From positions 992,001 through 1,056,000 of the forward strand of contig NZ_JAFCGY010000001.1 of the NCBI RefSeq assembly GCF_016836705.1: a stretch of 64,000 bases of DNA, in the 5' to 3' direction. The notes under the pieces are model-generated. The model saw only the letters and a list, made by a program, of their open reading frames with translations, was not told the origin of the DNA and ran no database searches. Below, piece after piece: positions 40,390-49,846 of this stretch; the stretch's first letter is position 1, and each line of letters starts with the position of its first letter. This DNA comes from Mesorhizobium caraganae (lineage in GTDB: Bacteria > Pseudomonadota > Alphaproteobacteria > Rhizobiales > Rhizobiaceae). The translations under genes and the position numbers were made by a program.

Positions 40390-42164
40390 TCGAGTTCATC
40401 GCCCAGAACATGGCGCCGATCATGTTCGCCTCGCTGGTCATCTTCCTGCTGATCGGCTACCCCGTCGCTTTCTCGCTCGCCGCAAACGGCCTGATGTTCT
40501 TCTTCATCGGCGTCCTGCTGTCCCCCTATTCGGGCGGCTCGATCAACCTCGCCTGGCCGCTGCTGCACGCCTTGCCGGACAATTTCTACGGCAGCAGGGT
40601 GATGTCGAACGACACGCTGCTGGCCATTCCGTTCTTCACCTTCATGGGCATCGTGCTCGAACGATCCGGCATGGCGGAAGACCTGCTCGACACGATCGGC
40701 CAGCTGTTCGGGCCGATCCGTGGCGGGCTTGCCTATGCGGTGATCTTCGTTGGCGCGCTGCTGGCTGCCACCACCGGCGTGGTGGCGGCGTCGGTCATCG
40801 CCATGGGACTGATCTCGCTGCCGATCATGCTGCGCTATGGCTATGACCGACGGCTGGCATCGGGCGTGATTGCGGCATCCGGCACGCTGGCGCAGATCAT
40901 CCCGCCGTCGCTGGTGCTGATCGTGCTCGCCGACCAGCTCGGCCGCTCGGTCGGCGACATGTATGCCGGCGCGCTGATCCCGGGCTTGGTCCTGACCGGC
41001 CTTTACACGCTCTACATCCTGATCATGTCGATCGTCCGGCCGAACTCCATGCCGGCACTGCCGCTGGCGGCCCGCACTCTCGGCCACGGCGTGCTGTCGC
41101 TGTTGGCGGCGCTGCTGGTGACAACAGCGGTCTCCTACGCTGCCTACCGCTATCTCGCGCCGGCACATGGCGACAATGCCGACATTCTGGGCGCGAGCGT
41201 TGGCGTGATCCTGATCTACATTGTGGCTATCGCCGACAAGGGCTTGAACATCAACATGATGTCCAGGCTGGCGCAGCAGGTGATCATCGTTTTGATCCCG
41301 CCGCTGGCCCTGATCTTCCTGGTGCTGGGCACCATCTTCCTCGGCATCGCCACGCCGACGGAGGGCGGCGCCATGGGCGCGGTCGGCGCCCTTGCCATGG
41401 CCGCGATGAAGGGGCGGCTGTCGCTGGATGTCATCAAGCAGGCGCTCGCCTCGACGACGAGGCTGTCGTCCTTCGTGCTGTTCATCCTGATCGGCGCGCG
41501 GGTGTTCTCGCTGACCTTCTATGGCGTCAACGGCCACGTCTGGGTCGAGCATTTGTTGACGTCGCTGCCGGGCGGCGAGGTCGGCTTCCTGATCGGCGTC
41601 AACATCCTGGTCTTCGTGCTCGCCTTCTTCCTCGATTTCTTCGAGCTCGCCTTCATCATCGTGCCGCTGCTGGCGCCGGCTGCCGACAAGCTCGGCATCG
41701 ACCTGATCTGGTTCGGCGTGCTGCTCGGCGTCAACATGCAGACCTCCTTCATGCACCCGCCTTTCGGCTTTGCATTGTTCTACCTGCGCTCTGTCGCCGC
41801 CCGCGTGCCCTATCTCGACCGCCTCACCGGCAAGCAGATCGCGCCGGTGACCACCGGCCAGATCTATTGGGGCGCGGTGCCCTTCGTCTGTATCCAGGTG
41901 ATCATGATCGGGCTGACCATCGCCTTCCCGCAAATGGTCATGCGCTACAAGGGTGCGGCCGTCGATCCGGGTACGATCGAGATCAAGTTGCCGGACATGC
42001 CAGGCCTTGCGCCTCTCGGCCCACCACCGCCAGCCGATGGCGGCGCATCACCCGCGGCGCCATCGTCGAACGATTTGTCGCAGCCACCGAACTTCGGCGA
42101 GACGCCACCCGCCAAGCCGGCGGCGCCGGCGACCGACCTGTCGCAGCCGCCGAACTTCAACTGA
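40386..42164 (+). CDS. dctM: TRAP transporter large permease (DctM family)
   Basis: A 592-residue sodium-coupled transporter core with 12 or more helices. Typical blocks include LLAIPFFTFMGIVLERSGMAEDLL, ASGTLAQIIPPSLVLIVLAD split by its prolines, and GIATPTEGGAMGAVGAL. An extra cytoplasmic loop enlarges the middle. The C-terminal 45 residues form an odd Pro/Ala-rich tail in which DLSQPPNF occurs twice. The size and the Tat-exported binding protein nearby suggest the TakPQM subfamily for 2-oxo acids. That specificity is inference. Confidence 0.93.
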   Translation: MIEFIAQNMAPIMFASLVIFLLIGYPVAFSLAANGLMFFFIGVLLSPYSGGSINLAWPLLHALPDNFYGSRVMSNDTLLAIPFFTFMGIVLERSGMAEDLLDTIGQLFGPIRGGLAYAVIFVGALLAATTGVVAASVIAMGLISLPIMLRYGYDRRLASGVIAASGTLAQIIPPSLVLIVLADQLGRSVGDMYAGALIPGLVLTGLYTLYILIMSIVRPNSMPALPLAARTLGHGVLSLLAALLVTTAVSYAAYRYLAPAHGDNADILGASVGVILIYIVAIADKGLNINMMSRLAQQVIIVLIPPLALIFLVLGTIFLGIATPTEGGAMGAVGALAMAAMKGRLSLDVIKQALASTTRLSSFVLFILIGARVFSLTFYGVNGHVWVEHLLTSLPGGEVGFLIGVNILVFVLAFFLDFFELAFIIVPLLAPAADKLGIDLIWFGVLLGVNMQTSFMHPPFGFALFYLRSVAARVPYLDRLTGKQIAPVTTGQIYWGAVPFVCIQVIMIGLTIAFPQMVMRYKGAAVDPGTIEIKLPDMPGLAPLGPPPPADGGASPAAPSSNDLSQPPNFGETPPAKPAAPATDLSQPPNFN

Positions 42165-42169
42165 TGGCC

Positions 42170-42208
42170 AGAGCGTTTCGCCGTTTAGCGGAAACGGCGA
42201 AACGCTCT
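42170..42208 (+). terminator. Perfect 17-pair inverted repeat after dctM (family C)
   Basis: AGAGCGTTTCGCCGTTT (42170-42186) is exactly complementary to 42192-42208 around the loop AGCGG. It starts six bases after the dctM stop and is followed by T-rich ATCTCTTTGTTTT. It can end the dctQM transcript, but its design also looks like a dispersed palindrome. Confidence 0.7.
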
Positions 42209-42222
42209 ATCTCTTTGTTTTG

Positions 42223-42270
42223 ACGCAATTCCGGACGGAAAACCGCTTACACTTTTCCTGGAATTGCTCT
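42223..42270. repeat. Dispersed repeat family A, copy 4
   Basis: Begins ACGCAATTCC and ends CCTGGAATTGCT, differing from copy 1 mainly at TTACAC for TTCACAC. It lies between the dctM terminator and the alcohol dehydrogenase gene, whose ribosome binding site follows at once. Confidence 0.85.
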
Positions 42271-42283
42271 GAGGGAGGACGTC

Positions 42284-43312
42284 ATGAGAGCTGTGCGCTT
42301 GGAAGCCGTGGGTAGCATTGCGCTGCGGGAAGTGGACAAGCCCGTTGCGGGGCCGCAGGATGTCCTGGTGCGCATCGAAGCCTGCGGCGTTTGCGGCACC
42401 GACCGTCATCTCCTCCACGGCGAATTCCCTTCGAGCCCGCCGGTTACACTTGGTCACGAATTCTGCGGCATCGTCGAGGCTGTCGGAGAAGCGGTTTCCG
42501 GCATCGCCGTGGGCGACCGCGTCACCGGCGATCCCAACATCTCCTGCGGGCGCTGCAGTCATTGCCGGGCAGGCCGCGTCAATTTGTGCAGCAATCTCAG
42601 GGCCATCGGCATCCATCGCGACGGCGGCTTCGCTGACTATGTCGTGATGCCGCAGAGCCAGGCTTTCCTTCTGCCTGCGAACCTCAAGCCAACGCATGGC
42701 GCCTTCTGCGAGCCGCTGGCGTGCTGCCTGCATGCTGTTGACCTCGCCGGCATCAGGCCCGGCGCTTCCGTGGTGGTGCTCGGCGGCGGTGTCATCGGCC
42801 TGCTTGTTGTGCAACTGGCGAAACTAGCGGGCGCGGCGACCATCGTCCTGTCGACCAGGCAGGCGTCGCGCCGGGCGCTTGCCGAGGGGCTCGGCGCGAC
42901 AGCAACCGTCGATCCGAGTTCCGTGGACGCCATCGACGCCATCGCCGGGCCGGTCGGGCTGGTACCCGGTGGGGTCGACGTGGTGCTGGAATGCGCCGGC
43001 GTGCTCGATACGGTGGAGCAATCGACGCAGCTGGCAAAGTCCGGTGGCACGGTTGTCATCGTCGGGGTCATGCCGCAGGGCGAGAAGGTAGCCTTCGAGC
43101 CCTTCGATGTGCTGTTTCGTGAGCTGAAGGTGCTGGGTTCCTTCATCAACCCTTTCACGCACCGGCGGGCCGCCGATCTCATCGCGTCTGGCGCAATCGA
43201 GGTCGACAGGCTGATCTCCAGGCAGGTGACGCTTGAAGAGGCGGCAGCGGTGATCGCAAATCCGGGTGCGCCCGGCGAAGTCAAGGTGCTGGTGGTGCCT
43301 GGAATAGGCTGA
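42284..43312 (+). CDS. Zinc-dependent alcohol dehydrogenase (sorbitol dehydrogenase-like)
   Basis: A 342-residue MDR enzyme. The catalytic zinc site is CGVCGTDRHLLHG and GHEFCGIV; the structural zinc lobe is CGRCSHCRAGRVNLC. The Rossmann motif is VVLGGGVIGLLVVQLAK. This class oxidises polyols or secondary alcohols with NAD(P). GAGGGAGGA precedes ATG 42284. It sits between the TRAP permeases and the binding protein gene, so it may act on a compound brought in by that system; the substrate is not known. Confidence 0.9.
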   Translation: MRAVRLEAVGSIALREVDKPVAGPQDVLVRIEACGVCGTDRHLLHGEFPSSPPVTLGHEFCGIVEAVGEAVSGIAVGDRVTGDPNISCGRCSHCRAGRVNLCSNLRAIGIHRDGGFADYVVMPQSQAFLLPANLKPTHGAFCEPLACCLHAVDLAGIRPGASVVVLGGGVIGLLVVQLAKLAGAATIVLSTRQASRRALAEGLGATATVDPSSVDAIDAIAGPVGLVPGGVDVVLECAGVLDTVEQSTQLAKSGGTVVIVGVMPQGEKVAFEPFDVLFRELKVLGSFINPFTHRRAADLIASGAIEVDRLISRQVTLEEAAAVIANPGAPGEVKVLVVPGIG

Positions 43313-43370
43313 GGTGCAGGCCTCCGTCTTGCAACGTTGGCGATTGGCGAAGCCGTCGATGACAGCTTCC

Positions 43371-43560
43371 CTCTCCCCGTCACTATACGGGGAGAGGATG
43401 CCGGCAGGCAGGTGAGGGGCGGCGCCAATGTTGGATGGATAAAGCACGAGTTTGCGCTTCAGACCTCCACGCAGGCCCAGGCGATTCAGTCGCCTAAGCC
43501 TGCGCCGCCCCTCATCCGCCTCCCGGCACCTTCTCCCCGTATAGTGACGGGGAGAAGGGA
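43371..43560. repeat. Composite palindromic repeat, family D, copy 1
   Basis: CTCTCCCCGT and ACGGGGAGAG form a hairpin at 43371-43396. A second hairpin with TTCTCCCCGTATAGTGACGG lies at 43531-43550. The two are inverted relative to each other and flanked by GAGGGGCGGCGCC/GCGCCGCCCCTC arms, so the whole 190 bases can fold into one long structure. It separates the convergent dehydrogenase and binding-protein genes and may serve both as terminator. Copies recur at 52.7, 61.1 and 63.2 kb. Confidence 0.85.
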
Positions 43561-43566
43561 ACTAGC

Positions 43567-44709
<1,143 letters not shown>

Positions 44710-44972
44710 TCAGGGACATCTCCTCACGCCCCGGCATCGGTTTGGCCGAAACAATACACGGGCAAGGGGTCGAGTCCAGCATGGCAGCGGGATTTGACGG
44801 CGGCGCTGGTGACAAATCCGCAGGCTTGGCGCCCGGCCTGCAACTATAGTCTAACGTTTATGGCGTGGCCCATGCGAGACAACGAAACTTGCCATGGAAA
44901 AGCGCCTTCGGATCGCCTATTTTGCAGGCATAATAGCTATTCGCTTCGCGCCAAAGGGAATCCGGACCCAAA

Positions 44973-45746
44973 ATGCACCAGCCGCTCGTCGCCATCTCGA
45001 CCGACGTCCGTCAGTTCGACAACTACACCTGGCATGCCGCCCCGCAGCAATATATCGAGGCGGCACTTTCCGGCGCCGGCGTGTTCCCGCTTCTGGTGCC
45101 GTCCTTCGGCGACCGGCTCGATTTCGACGAGCTGCTGTCGTCGGTCGACGGCGTCATGGTCACGGGCTCGAAGTCCAACGTGCATCCCTCGCTCTATGGC
45201 GGCGACGCCAGCGAGGCCAACGGCCCCTACGATCCGGCCCGCGATGCCACCACGCTGCCCTTGATCCGCAAGGCGATCGAGCGCGGCGTGCCGCTGCTTG
45301 CCATCTGCCGCGGCATCCAGGAATTGAACGTGGCGCTGGGCGGCACACTGGGCACCGAGATCCAGGAGCGCGAAGGTTCGCTCGACCATCGCGCGCCGGT
45401 GAGCGACAACCAGGACGAACGCTTCGCCATCCACCAGACCATTTCGATCAAGCCCGGCAGCTGCCTGGCCGGTGTATTCGGCGCCGGCGACATCAAGGTC
45501 AACTCGCTGCACCGCCAGGGGATCGACCGGCTTGGCTCCAAGTTGCAGGTCGAAGCGGTGGCCGGCGACGGCACGGTCGAGGCGGTTTCGGTGAAGGATG
45601 CCCGCGCCTTTGCCGTGGGCGTGCAATGGCACCCCGAATACTGGGTCAAGTCGGACAGCAACTCGGCCAAGATTTTCCGCGCTTTCGGCGATGCGGTGCG
45701 CCTGCATGCCGCGGCGAAAGCCGGCGCGCGGGCTGCGGCCGAATAA
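44973..45746 (+). CDS. Class I glutamine amidotransferase-like hydrolase (peptidase C26, PuuD type)
   Basis: A 257-residue enzyme of the gamma-glutamyl-gamma-aminobutyrate hydrolase family. The nucleophile is Cys112 in AICRGIQELN, with His220 and Glu222 in GVQWHPE completing the triad. It would release GABA or a related amine from a gamma-glutamyl conjugate in the Puu pathway. A glutamine-synthetase-like ligase that could make such conjugates lies at 56.9 kb, but not in the same operon. It is preceded by 296 bases in which no gene or clear signal was seen. Confidence 0.88.
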   Translation: MHQPLVAISTDVRQFDNYTWHAAPQQYIEAALSGAGVFPLLVPSFGDRLDFDELLSSVDGVMVTGSKSNVHPSLYGGDASEANGPYDPARDATTLPLIRKAIERGVPLLAICRGIQELNVALGGTLGTEIQEREGSLDHRAPVSDNQDERFAIHQTISIKPGSCLAGVFGAGDIKVNSLHRQGIDRLGSKLQVEAVAGDGTVEAVSVKDARAFAVGVQWHPEYWVKSDSNSAKIFRAFGDAVRLHAAAKAGARAAAE

Positions 45747-45755
45747 TCGATCGTA

Positions 45756-46175
45756 TCAGTTGCCGGATTGATCTGGGCTGTCGGTTGTCGCCAACGACAG
45801 CAGCGGCAAGGCCGGCGCGTAGGATTCGTAGCCATCGCCGTCGGCAACCGAGAAGGTGACGATCGGGTCGATGCCGTCGGCACTGAAAGCCACCGTGCCG
45901 TCCTGCTCCTCGCGCCAGAATTTCGCCCGCTCAATGCCGGGCAGCAGCCGGCGGCAATTCGGCGCCACCGTCAACAATAAAAGGCCATCGTTAATCGCGG
46001 CGCCGCGGGTGACCGCGCAGTCGCCTTCGTCGCCATTGGCGACCAGCCTGAAGCTGGTGGACGGCATGACCTCGTCGGCAGCGCTTTGCCCAGCGCCACC
46101 GTGAAACAGCTGAACGCCGCCGAACAGCGCCGCCGCGGCGGTCAATACGGAAAGTGTCTTCATTCTGGTATTCAT
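45756..46175 (-). CDS. Exported protein resembling AprI/Inh metalloprotease inhibitors
   Basis: A 139-residue protein with a signal peptide (TLSVLTAAAALFGGVQLF). The mature part shows the small beta-barrel pattern of the Inh family: SFRLVANGDEGDCAV, then NCRRLLPGIERAKFWREEQD and VADGDGYESYAP, with two Cys. Inh proteins sit in the periplasm and protect against secreted serralysin-type proteases; none is in the window. Start ATG 46175 or 46163. Convergent with the C26 hydrolase gene. Confidence 0.65.
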   Translation of the reverse strand: MNTRMKTLSVLTAAAALFGGVQLFHGGAGQSAADEVMPSTSFRLVANGDEGDCAVTRGAAINDGLLLLTVAPNCRRLLPGIERAKFWREEQDGTVAFSADGIDPIVTFSVADGDGYESYAPALPLLSLATTDSPDQSGN

Positions 46176-46255
46176 CCACGCATACGCGCCCCGGATGAAT
46201 AATCATTTCGAAGGGTTAAGCTGACGTTAATAAATGTGGCCGTCGCGCCCCGGCG

Positions 46256-47239
46256 TTAACCGGATGCCTTCACATGGGCAGTCTCCGGCACCGGCGTCAG
46301 CGGCCGGCGCTCGCTGAACCAGGACACCAGATTGTCGACGCACAGGTCCGCCATGGCGCGGCGCGTGTGGTGCGAGGCCGAACCGACATGCGGCAACAAC
46401 GAGGTGTTGGGCGCTTCGAGCAAGGCCTTGGGCACATTCGGTTCGTCGGCAAAGACGTCGAGCCCGGCGGCGGCGATGACGCCGTTCGCAAGGGCCGTCG
46501 CAAGAGCCGGCTCGTCGACCGTGCTGCCGCGGCCGATGTTGACGAACACACCATTGGCGCCAAGCGCGGTCAGGATTTCGGCATTGACCGCCTTTTCGGT
46601 GGAAGCGCCGCCCGGCACCACGGAAATCAGCGTGTCGACCGCTTCGGCAAGGCCCTTCAGCGTCGGGTGGTACTGGTAGGCGAGACCTTCAACCTTGCGC
46701 CGGTTGTGGTAGGCGACCGGCAGCCCGAACGCTTCCAGCCTGCGCGCAATGGCCAGGCCGATGCGGCCCATGCCGAAAATGCCGACATGACGGCCGCGCA
46801 AGGTCAGCCGGCTCAGCGGATAGTTGCCCTTCTTCACCCAGCTGCCGTCGCGCAGCCATTTCTCGGCGGTGTACAGTTCGCGCACGGTGTTGAGCAGAAG
46901 GCCGATCGTGGTGTCGGCGACCTCCTCGGTCAGAACATCGGGCGTGTTGGTGACCATGATGTTTTTCTTGGCCGCGTGAACGGCATCCACCGAATCGTAG
47001 CCGACACCGAAGGAGGCGATGAGTTCGAGCTTGGGCAAAGCATCCATCAGCGCCGCATTGACGCCGGCGAAGGAGGCAATGGCGCGCACGTCACGGCGCA
47101 TTTCGTCGGTGACCAGCGCGGGATCGGCGCGTTCGATCTTGACCCGTCTGAAGGTGCGGTCGATGCGCTCGACCGCATGGTCGTTGAAATGCCCCGGCAC
47201 CAGAACGGCGACGGAGTTCAATTGTTCGGCCTTGGTCAT
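46256..47239 (-). CDS. D-2-hydroxyacid dehydrogenase (glyoxylate/hydroxypyruvate reductase-like)
   Basis: A 327-residue NAD(P)-dependent enzyme. The Rossmann motif is VGIFGMGRIGLAIARRLE, with the catalytic Arg in VNIGRGSTVDE, Glu in DVFADEPNVP and His in LLPHVGSASHHT. It reduces 2-oxo acids such as glyoxylate or hydroxypyruvate. Its ATG overlaps the lacI-type stop by four bases (ATGA), so the regulator and enzyme are translated together. A glycerate 2-kinase gene at 61-62.6 kb could use the glycerate it makes, though not in the same operon. Confidence 0.9.
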   Translation of the reverse strand: MTKAEQLNSVAVLVPGHFNDHAVERIDRTFRRVKIERADPALVTDEMRRDVRAIASFAGVNAALMDALPKLELIASFGVGYDSVDAVHAAKKNIMVTNTPDVLTEEVADTTIGLLLNTVRELYTAEKWLRDGSWVKKGNYPLSRLTLRGRHVGIFGMGRIGLAIARRLEAFGLPVAYHNRRKVEGLAYQYHPTLKGLAEAVDTLISVVPGGASTEKAVNAEILTALGANGVFVNIGRGSTVDEPALATALANGVIAAAGLDVFADEPNVPKALLEAPNTSLLPHVGSASHHTRRAMADLCVDNLVSWFSERRPLTPVPETAHVKASG

Positions 47240-48258
47240 ACACGCTCCACCGGCTTGCCGGTCGACTGGCGCACATGCAGTTCCGGCTTGATCAGTTCCT
47301 GCGACGGCCGTACCGCCTGTCCGTTCAACTTGTCGAGCAGCGCGCTGGCGGCGCGGCGGCCGACCTCGCGCTGGCCGTTCCAGACGGTGGTGAGTGCCGG
47401 TGTCGCGATTGCCGCCTCCTCGAGATCGTCATAGCCGGTGACCGAGATATCGGCGCCAGGCACCAGGCCCGCGCGGGCAATGCCGTTCATCAGGCCGATG
47501 GCGACGAGATCATTCCAGCAGCAGGCGGCGGTTGGCTTGTCTTTGAGCGCCAAAAACTGTCCAGCCGCCTCGAATCCGCCCTGTTTTGTGCGCGGGCCGG
47601 GAATGCGCCAGGACGGCCTGACTTCCAGTCCGGCCGCTTCCATGGCGTTGAGGTAACCCTGATAGCGGTCGCGTCCAGTCGAGGTCTGGTCGGTGCCGCC
47701 GATCATGGCGATGCGCTTGTGGCCGAGCGAGATCAGATGATTGGTGGCAAGTGCTGTGCCGTAGGCATCGTCGCCGCGAAACACCGGCACGTCGGCGCCT
47801 TCCACGGTGCGCGCGATCAGCACCGCCGGCAGGCCGTTTTCCTCTGCCATGACGATGTCGGAGGCCGGTGTGCCGATCGCCGGCGACATGATGACGCCAT
47901 CGGCGCCAAGCTGCAGCAGCGTGTCGATGAAGGTGCGCTGCTTTTCCAGCTGGTCGTAGTGGTTGGACAGGATGAAGGTCTGCCGGCTGCGGTCGAGCTC
48001 GCTCTCGATTGAGCGCAGGATCTCGGCAAAGAACGGGTTCATGATGTCGTGCACAACGACGCCGACAATACCCGAACGCGAGGTGCGCAGCGAGGCGGCG
48101 CGGCGGTTGTAGATATAGCCGATGGCGCGGGCATGTTCCTTGATGCGGTCGCGCGTGGCGCCGGCGACCAGCGGGCTGTCGCGCAATGCGAGCGAGACCG
48201 TTGCCGTGGACACGCCAAGCGCATCCGCGATCGTCGAAAGCTTGATCTTCTGTGCCAG
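47236..48258 (-). CDS. LacI family transcriptional regulator; probable CTG or TTG start
   Basis: A 340-residue regulator from the chosen start. The helix-turn-helix is LSTIADALGVSTATVSLALR at the very N-terminus. A periplasmic-binding-protein-like sensor domain follows, with GIVGVVVHDIMNPFFAEILR and VTGYDDLEEAAIATPALTTV. No ATG or GTG is placed correctly. CTG 48258 (LAQKIKLSTIAD) has GGAG seven bases upstream. TTG 48327 overlaps the eamA stop but has no binding site and adds 23 unusual residues. It is part of eamA-lacI-dehydrogenase and probably controls it. Confidence 0.85.
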   Translation of the reverse strand: MAQKIKLSTIADALGVSTATVSLALRDSPLVAGATRDRIKEHARAIGYIYNRRAASLRTSRSGIVGVVVHDIMNPFFAEILRSIESELDRSRQTFILSNHYDQLEKQRTFIDTLLQLGADGVIMSPAIGTPASDIVMAEENGLPAVLIARTVEGADVPVFRGDDAYGTALATNHLISLGHKRIAMIGGTDQTSTGRDRYQGYLNAMEAAGLEVRPSWRIPGPRTKQGGFEAAGQFLALKDKPTAACCWNDLVAIGLMNGIARAGLVPGADISVTGYDDLEEAAIATPALTTVWNGQREVGRRAASALLDKLNGQAVRPSQELIKPELHVRQSTGKPVERV

Positions 48259-48323
48259 TCCTTCGCTCCCCGAGTTTTTTAAATTTTTTAAATGCGGCGT
48301 TATGCCATCGGATTCGGAGCAAA

Positions 48324-49265
48324 TCAAAGTTTTTTCGCCAGCGCCTCCGCCTCGACGTCGACAGTCGTGCGATTGCGCAGCCGCAGACGGTGCTCGCGAT
48401 GGATGATGTAGAGGCCGCTGGCGACGATGATTGCCGCGCCAACCAGCGTCCAGCGGTCGGGGAACTGGTGGAAGATGATCCAGCCGGACAGGATCATCCA
48501 GACCATTTGCGAATAGGGGTACGGCGCCAGCGCCGTGGTGGTCGCCAGGCGGTAGGCCTGCACCAGAAGCCAGTGGCCGCCGGCGCCGAACACGCCCAGC
48601 ATCACCAGGATGAACCAGTGCCAGCCATCCTGCGGCAGCGCGTGCGAGAACGGCAACATGGGTAAAAGCAGCACGGCCGGCGCCAGCGCCGAAAACAGGA
48701 TCAGGCTTTCCGAGCTTTCGCTGGCCGACATCCGCCGCGTCATGATGACGTAAAAGCTGTTCGACAGCATCGAGCCGAGGGCGAAGAGATGTCCGACGCC
48801 GAACACGCCGACGCCCGGCCTTGTGATGACCAGCACGCCGACAAAGCCCGACAGGATCGCCAGCCAGCGCCGCCACCCCGCCCATTCGCCAAGCAGCGGT
48901 CCGGCAAGGGCGGTGATCACCATCGGGCCGAAGAAATAGATCGAGGTGGTCTCGGCCAGTTGCAGCGTCTTGAGCGCCATGACGTTGCACATGGTCGAGC
49001 CGAACAGCAGCCCGCCGCGCAGGATATGGGCCGACAGATTGTTGGCGCGGAAGCGCGACGGTTCGCGCCAGCCGCGCAGAAAGACGCCGACAAGCAGGAC
49101 ATGGACGGTGAAGCGCGCCCAGGCGACGATCAGGGCCGAGACGCCGGCCAGCACCAGATATTTGCTCGATGTGTCGAGGAAGGTGAAAAACACATAGGTC
49201 GAAAGCATGAACAGCATCGCCGCGGGCGGTGTTGCGCTTTCGTCTGATCTTGCGGGAACGTTCAA
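48324..49265 (-). CDS. DMT superfamily transporter (EamA domains)
   Basis: A 313-residue inner-membrane protein with ten hydrophobic helices in two EamA repeats, e.g. STYVFFTFLDTSSKYLVLAG and HLFALGSMLSNSFYVIMTRR. Such carriers export or import small metabolites. The start may be TTG 49265 or an ATG at 49217; neither has a good binding site. It is the first gene of a leftward operon with a LacI regulator and a 2-hydroxyacid dehydrogenase, so a sugar acid or hydroxy acid substrate is plausible. Confidence 0.83.
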   Translation of the reverse strand: MNVPARSDESATPPAAMLFMLSTYVFFTFLDTSSKYLVLAGVSALIVAWARFTVHVLLVGVFLRGWREPSRFRANNLSAHILRGGLLFGSTMCNVMALKTLQLAETTSIYFFGPMVITALAGPLLGEWAGWRRWLAILSGFVGVLVITRPGVGVFGVGHLFALGSMLSNSFYVIMTRRMSASESSESLILFSALAPAVLLLPMLPFSHALPQDGWHWFILVMLGVFGAGGHWLLVQAYRLATTTALAPYPYSQMVWMILSGWIIFHQFPDRWTLVGAAIIVASGLYIIHREHRLRLRNRTTVDVEAEALAKKL

Positions 49266-49392
49266 TGTCAGGCCGGGCAGGGAGGATAGAGCCTACCTTT
49301 GCGGCAATCGCCTGTGCCCGGCAAGCCAAAAGCGACTGGCACAACAGGCACGGCGCACAGGCTCAGCGCACTGCACCCCAGCTGCCTACGAA

Positions 49393-49803
49393 TTAGGCAT
49401 GCATGCGGGCGCCTTTGGTGATCTTGTCGACGAGTTTCTTGTCGGCACGCAACCCTATGCCGACGATCCTTGCGTCCTCCGGGGCGAATTCGGCAAAGAC
49501 GGCGCGGTTGGCCGCATCAAAGCCGGTGGCAAACATCTCTTCGACATAGGCTGACGTCGTCACGCCGCGTTCCAGCGCCCTCCCGTGGATGGCATTGAGC
49601 GTCGACCCATCGGCCGAAAGCACGATGACCGGCTGGATCGACAGCGGATTGTAGAGATTGCCGGCTCGGTCGCGATAGGGTTCGCCGATGATGTCAGGGA
49701 ATTGCGCGACGATGCCGCTGGTCAGGAACGCGGTGACGTTGAGCTTCTGCCAGCCCGCGAGATCGTCCCTCAGCACGATTGCAAATTTTGTATCGAACAC
49801 CAA
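49393..49803 (-). CDS. DUF2000 family protein
   Basis: A 136-residue protein matching the DUF2000 pattern: FDTKFAIVLRDDLAGWQKLN, QFPDIIGEPYRDRAGNLYNP split by its Gly, and ARIVGIGLRADKKLVDKITK. No catalytic motif is known. The start is TTG 49803, with GGAG eight bases upstream, or the GTG directly after it. It is divergent from an AraC regulator with 43 bases between, so both probably share one control region. Confidence 0.82.
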   Translation of the reverse strand: MVFDTKFAIVLRDDLAGWQKLNVTAFLTSGIVAQFPDIIGEPYRDRAGNLYNPLSIQPVIVLSADGSTLNAIHGRALERGVTTSAYVEEMFATGFDAANRAVFAEFAPEDARIVGIGLRADKKLVDKITKGARMHA

Positions 49804-49846
49804 AATGAGGACTCCGGAAGTTGGCCCGCAAAGGGCAGGATAGGCG

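Noticed and set aside
43371..43560. CRISPR-like repeat pattern
   Set aside because: The repeats are inverted, only two per locus, and lack regular spacers, so this is a composite palindrome and not a CRISPR array.
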